Assembly: GCF_964355755.1 (NCBI RefSeq)
Contig: NC_092677.1
Coordinates: 4,967,001-5,027,000 of the forward strand
Direction: 5' to 3'
Source of the DNA: Antedon mediterranea
Lineage: Eukaryota; Echinodermata; Crinoidea; Comatulida; Antedonidae
Length of the DNA stretch: 60,000 nucleotides
This document shows positions 56,286-60,000 of the stretch, piece by piece. Every line of letters starts with the position of its first letter. The first letter of the stretch is position 1. Under the pieces are notes generated by a model. The model ran no database searches. It had not been told where the DNA came from and saw only the letters and a program-made list of their open reading frames with translations. A program made the position numbers and the translations under genes.

Positions 56286-57893
56286 GTACACTTTCAAAAT
56301 TTGAAAAGATGTCTGGTTTAAAAATTAACATTTCTAAATCCAAAGCAATATGGTTTGGATTAAAAAAGTTCTCGAGTGAACAAATTAATACTAATTCAAA
56401 TCTTGACTGGTGTGATAAAGGCTGTTTTGATTTTTTGGGTGTTACATTTGACTTAGAAATAAGCAAAATGACTAAAATAAATGTTGAAGAGATAACTGGT
56501 AAAATTAGGTCTACTATCAATGTGTGGCGTAAGAGAAATCTTACTGTGTTGGGAAGATTAACTGTGTTAAAATCTCTAATACAGTATTATCAAAACTTAA
56601 TTATATTTTCACAATGTTGCCAAACCCTACTACAGCTTATCTAAATGAACTTAATAGGATGTTTTTTAATTTTGTCTGGAAGGGAAAGGATAAAATCAAA
56701 AGAAATAAGCTAATTAGAGAGTATAAGGATGGCGGAATTAACATGATTGATATCTTCAGTTACATAAAGGCAGTTAAGATTAGTTGGATGCGAAGAATTC
56801 GTAACAACACACTGGAATTCTCAATGTAGTTTTCAACAAAATATGCCATGGTAAAAAAACTGAATCAATCTTTGAATACGGCTCATGCATGATTCAGAGG
56901 CTGTCGAAAAATATGAACAATTTGTTCTGGAGAGATGTTCTCCATTCATGGTCCGAGTTTATTGCTATTCATAATTCAACGGCATCTACAAACTATAATG
57001 TACTAAAATAACCAATATGGTTGAATGATTCGATTCTAATCAATAACTTTCCAATTTTTTACACCAATTATTATGAGTGTGGCGTAAGGTTCATAAATGA
57101 TTTAATCTCGGATAGAGGAACCTTGCTTAGTTATGAAAACTTTAAAACACACTATAAGGTGAAAAAAAATAATTTCGTTAAATACTATGGATTAATTGAT
57201 GCAATTATAACTAAATACCCTTCTTTGGGTACAGAAATAAATACTAAATTACAAAACCCAATAAATTTACCCATACTTGAAACCATAACCAAACCCCAAA
57301 CAGGATGTAAAGGTTTTTATCGTAAGTTTATTCAAAACAAAGACTTTAACTGTAAAGCTAAACAAAAGTGGGGTAAAATCTTAAATGTTGAATTCTCGGA
57401 ACATGAATGGGAAGAAATTAATGTTGCAACTTTTAATGTGACCGACAACGTAAAATTACGATGGTTCCAATACAGACTTAACAACAGTATCCTCACAACT
57501 AAAGTTTACCTTAAGATTATTAAGTACATCGACGAAGATAACTGCTCCTTTTGTAACATTAGAAGAGAAACAGTTTATCATTTATTCTGTAAATGTAATA
57601 TCAGTAGATGGATAAGCAATTTTTTTTTTCAATGGTGTTCTCGAAATCCTGATATTCGTATATGTGTATCGGAAAGTGAACTGCTTTTTAGTAATACACC
57701 ATCCAATAGGATTAATTTACTTTTGTCAATACTAAAGTTGTATATATATAAGAGTAAGTTTTCGGGCCTCCTCTCACCCACCGGCCTCATAAGCTTTGTA
57801 AAATATTACTTTACAATTAAAAAGTTTAGATGTTTGATTAATAATAGAGCCGAAGAATGGGAAGAGTGGAGTGCCTGGGATAATCTTCTGTAA
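56282..57893 (+). pseudogene. LINE thumb, connection and C-terminal region
   Basis: Fragments in three frames: 56282-56644 (KFEKMSGLKINISKSKAIWF), 56614-56829 (RMFFNFVWKGKDKIKRNKL) and 57021-57893. The last ends in a Cys-rich CSFCNIRRETVYHLFCKCN module typical of L1/Tx1-clade C termini. The frame at 56282 picks up immediately after the deleted catalytic block. Confidence 0.78.
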
Positions 57894-58163
57894 CATAGAT
57901 TTGTATCACTCTATATCCTGACTTGATGTGCACAACTATATTTATTTTATAAGAAGGTGTTTATATAGGAGAATTGATTTTGTATAATTTTTCTATTTTT
58001 TTGTATTTCAATGTATTAAAGACAGATTGAAAAAAAAAAAAAAAACAATTTTGAAATGGTCGGTCGGTAAACACTAACTCAAATTTGAGCACGCTACTGC
58101 AGCCATGTATATGGCCATGTTTTTATAGAAGAATTATACTTTGAATTTGTTCATTATTGTTAG

Positions 58164-58313
58164 CTCAAGAGTATGAGGTGGATGAAACAACACCTTTGGG
58201 TCAAGCAGCAGCAAGAGGTACTACTGAAAGAGAATCTGAAAAGAAACCAACATCAATGTATGCAACTACCACAACTGCAGAATTGTCAACGTCTACTAGA
58301 ATAAAGTTACCAT
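58164..58313 (+). CDS. Ig receptor gene, linker exon 3
   Basis: A 150-base exon, phase 1-1, TTGTTAG to GTAAGCCT. It reads AQEYEVDETTPLGQAAARGT, then TERESEKKPTSMYATTTTAE, then LSTSTRIKLP. It differs from linker 2 mainly in its first third and is one codon shorter. The conserved downstream intron (GTATAAGGTGCAGCTGGGTA) confirms that exon and intron were duplicated as a block. Confidence 0.8.
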
Positions 58314-58435
58314 GTAAGCCTACTTCAAAGTGATAGTATAAGGTGCAGCTGGGTAAACTGGATGTTCCTGGATTTCTATATATCTGAATGTCTCTTGTCA
58401 CGGAAGAATACAATTTTAAGCCCACTTTTTTGTTG

Positions 58436-58490
58436 TCGTAGGGTCTAATTGTCCTAGAGGAGTAGTTGTCCTATGGGGTACATTGTCAGA
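58436..58490 (+). repeat. GTAGTTGTCCTA minisatellite remnant
   Basis: Two to three units (GTCTAATTGTCCTAGAGG, AGTAGTTGTCCTATGGGG) in the same relative place as the block at 52338-52580. The array is much shorter in this module. Confidence 0.7.
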
Positions 58491-58590
58491 ATGTGAACTG
58501 CTTTTTTTTAATGAATATAAACAGAAAACACAAAGTACATATTTTTTATTTATATGATCTTTTATTTATCCTGACATTTTTTTTTTGTAG

Positions 58591-58923
58591 ATCTCATCAG
58601 AATGGATATTCCTGATGTTATTACTAATGAGGGTGTGAATTATGTTAAATTGATATTATTCCTAACATGGCGTGATGATTCTGCTAAAATATCCAGTATC
58701 AAATGGTATAAGCAAGATAAAGATGGAGCAAGGATGCTGCTGACATCATTGCAGTCACCTGATCCAACATCACGCTATCAATGTGAATATTTGGATTCAA
58801 AGTACAATGTGTGTTTTGAGGTCAAAAATGTTGTCTGTGAAGATGCAGGAGAATACATATGTGAAATGCAAGTTGAAGAAAGACAGAAAATATACAGTTG
58901 TTCAGGAAGATTAACAGTTGAAG
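58591..58923 (+). CDS. Ig receptor gene, Ig-like exon D
   Basis: A 333-base exon, phase 1-1, TTTTTTTGTAG to GTAATATA. Very similar to exon C: Cys-less B strand (VKLILFLTW), ISSIKWYKQDKDGARMLL, SRYQCEYLDSKYNVCFEV, CEDAGEYICEMQV and IYSCSGRLTVEG. It has two extra cysteines (NVCFEV and VVCEDAG) compared with C. No linker exon is seen after it in the window, so the gene probably continues beyond 60000. Confidence 0.84.
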
Positions 58924-59240
58924 GTAATATAAAATTAACAAGTTCAAAAAGATGTAAATGTTGTGATTTGTAGTGAGCAATGTAAATAAAGGAACAATAC
59001 ATAATTATAAAGCCACATTGTTTTATCTAATTGAAGGTCACAAACCAAATAAATACAGTACTATATGGACCTATTGCAATAATTTTGTTTGTCGGTTAAA
59101 AATGTGAAAAACAAGTTGATTTTAATAATTTAAGCAGGCAGCTATAAATACGAAGAAGGAAAGGGAAATCATGCATTGACCAGATTGCCACCCTCAGAAT
59201 AATATTGGAACAATAAATAACATGGAACAAACTGCTTTGG

Positions 59241-59912
59241 ATGAATTTCATTGACTACGAAAAAACTTTTGACAGCTTAGACAGACCAACCTTGTGGAAG
59301 GTAATGAAGCACTATGGCATACCCCAGATAATAACCAGCAAATCATATACAGGAGTCGCATTTCAAGTTTTACATGAGAGAAGTCTTACCAGAGAATCTA
59401 AAAGCAAAACAGGTGTAAGACAAGGAGGATTGATGTCTCCATTCCTGCAATCTTGTGATAAATTGACGTGGAGTAACCACTTGGATCTCGTTATGAAGAA
59501 AGTAAATACTAGAATGTACTGTTTAAGACAACTAAACAAGTTCAGTGTAAATAATAATATTTTGATTACATTCTATCAGTCTATTATTGTTGGGGTTTGG
59601 AAATATTGTATTGCAGGGTGGGGTGGAAATGTTACAGAGGGAGATAAGGGTAGAATTGATTGTGTGGAAAGAAGGGTTGAGAGGATATCTGGTTTGTGTC
59701 AGCAGTCGGTGGATTCAGTTTATTGCGAGAACCTGGACAGGCTTTTTGGGATGGTGTTGAGGGATGAAAGTCATCCTGTGAATTCCGATTTAGGCAGTCT
59801 CAGGAGTGCTCATAGTGGAAGATTGCGATCCGCGGCTGCTGACACAAACCGATATCTTTTCTCCTTTCTGCCCACAGGTATCAGGAGACATCAGCGACAT
59901 TTATCCAGATGA
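59241..59912 (+). pseudogene. rearranged non-LTR reverse transcriptase fragment
   Basis: A 223-codon frame with a reverse transcriptase palm start (NFIDYEKTFDSLDRPTLWKV), then a block ending TGVRQGGLMSPF. It then jumps directly to a C-terminal region (LTWSNHLDLVMKKVNTRMYC...GVWKYCIAGWGGNVTEGDKG...). The catalytic xxDD block and the thumb between them are deleted in frame, so the join forms a continuous but inactive polypeptide. The second Asp of the first catalytic motif region reads YEKTFD. The family is RTE- or CR1-like, not settled. Confidence 0.75.
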
Positions 59913-60000
59913 GCACCATGAAATAATATGTAATAATATGTTCTTGTTGTGAGTTTTTAATATTGGTATTGTTGTATTGTCATGTTATTTTATATATTGT
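59913..60000. other. window end
   Basis: AT-rich sequence after the reverse transcriptase fragment; nothing further seen. Confidence 0.5.

Larger units (their letters stand above)
54275..58045 (+). mobile_element. L1/Tx1-like LINE, 5'-truncated and decayed
   Basis: A non-LTR retrotransposon with part of an AP-type endonuclease, reverse transcriptase, connection and a C-terminal zinc-knuckle region, ending in a 15-base A run (about 58031-58045). It begins inside the endonuclease, is split by several frameshifts and stops, and has lost the catalytic part of its polymerase. It inserted in the same direction as the gene, in the intron between Ig-like exon C and linker 3. Confidence 0.85.

Overview
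The window is animal nuclear DNA. It is AT-rich, its genes are split by GT-AG introns, and most of it is transposable elements of many superfamilies. It looks like a deuterostome marine invertebrate, with an echinoderm or hemichordate most likely. The reasons are a Gmr1-type LTR retrotransposon (a lineage I recall as described from deuterostomes), frequent TAGGCCTA octamers, and an invertebrate-style immunoglobulin (Ig) receptor locus. The species cannot be named from this sequence.

One plus-strand host gene appears to run across the whole window. I reconstructed it exon by exon from splice sites and reading phase. It has a signal peptide exon (1147-1192), three canonical Ig domains (8020-8355, 9714-10025, 10361-10585), one transmembrane exon (10897-10995) and a tail of seven very short exons (16129-29956). 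Four further Ig-like exons follow (46326-46646, 47150-47467, 52636-52968, 58591-58923), with three related linker exons (48800-48844, 51779-51931, 58164-58313). Every junction is phase-compatible. The four late Ig-like modules lack the usual first cysteine but share an unusual set of other cysteines. All the late modules have symmetric 1-1 phase, so they could be alternatively spliced. The gene probably continues past the window.

The introns are filled with mobile DNA. 1609-7663 is a Gmr1-like LTR element on the minus strand (gag, protease, integrase, then reverse transcriptase and RNase H), broken by frameshifts. 11263-15188 is a foldback element with GACGATTCGGCCC repeats, a 9-bp target duplication and a related empty site at about 21342-21386. 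16195-21097 is a TTAA-flanked foldback region holding GTCGCCCC arrays. 23052-24130 and 24558-25640 are two related foldback elements in opposite orientation with 10-bp target duplications.

30572-46271 is a nested insertion: a hAT-like element with CTGGGGCGGATCC ends, itself split by a 14.1-kb DNA transposon (31645-45735). The inner transposon carries two divergent spliced genes. One is a transposase-like gene on the minus strand (34447-38216), related to tnp2/CACTA-type enzymes and apparently missing one exon. The other is an intact 399-codon BEN-domain gene on the plus strand (39428-44644). Its ends are arrays of GGGATCCC/CCCGATCGGG palindromes.

46-60 kb holds the duplicated Ig and linker modules, a tRNA-derived SINE (about 48018-48330), a 2-copy direct repeat with a hairpin at the junction (49103-51019), GTAGTTGTCCTAGGG minisatellites, a dead L1/Tx1-like LINE (about 54275-58045) and a rearranged reverse-transcriptase fragment (59241-59912).
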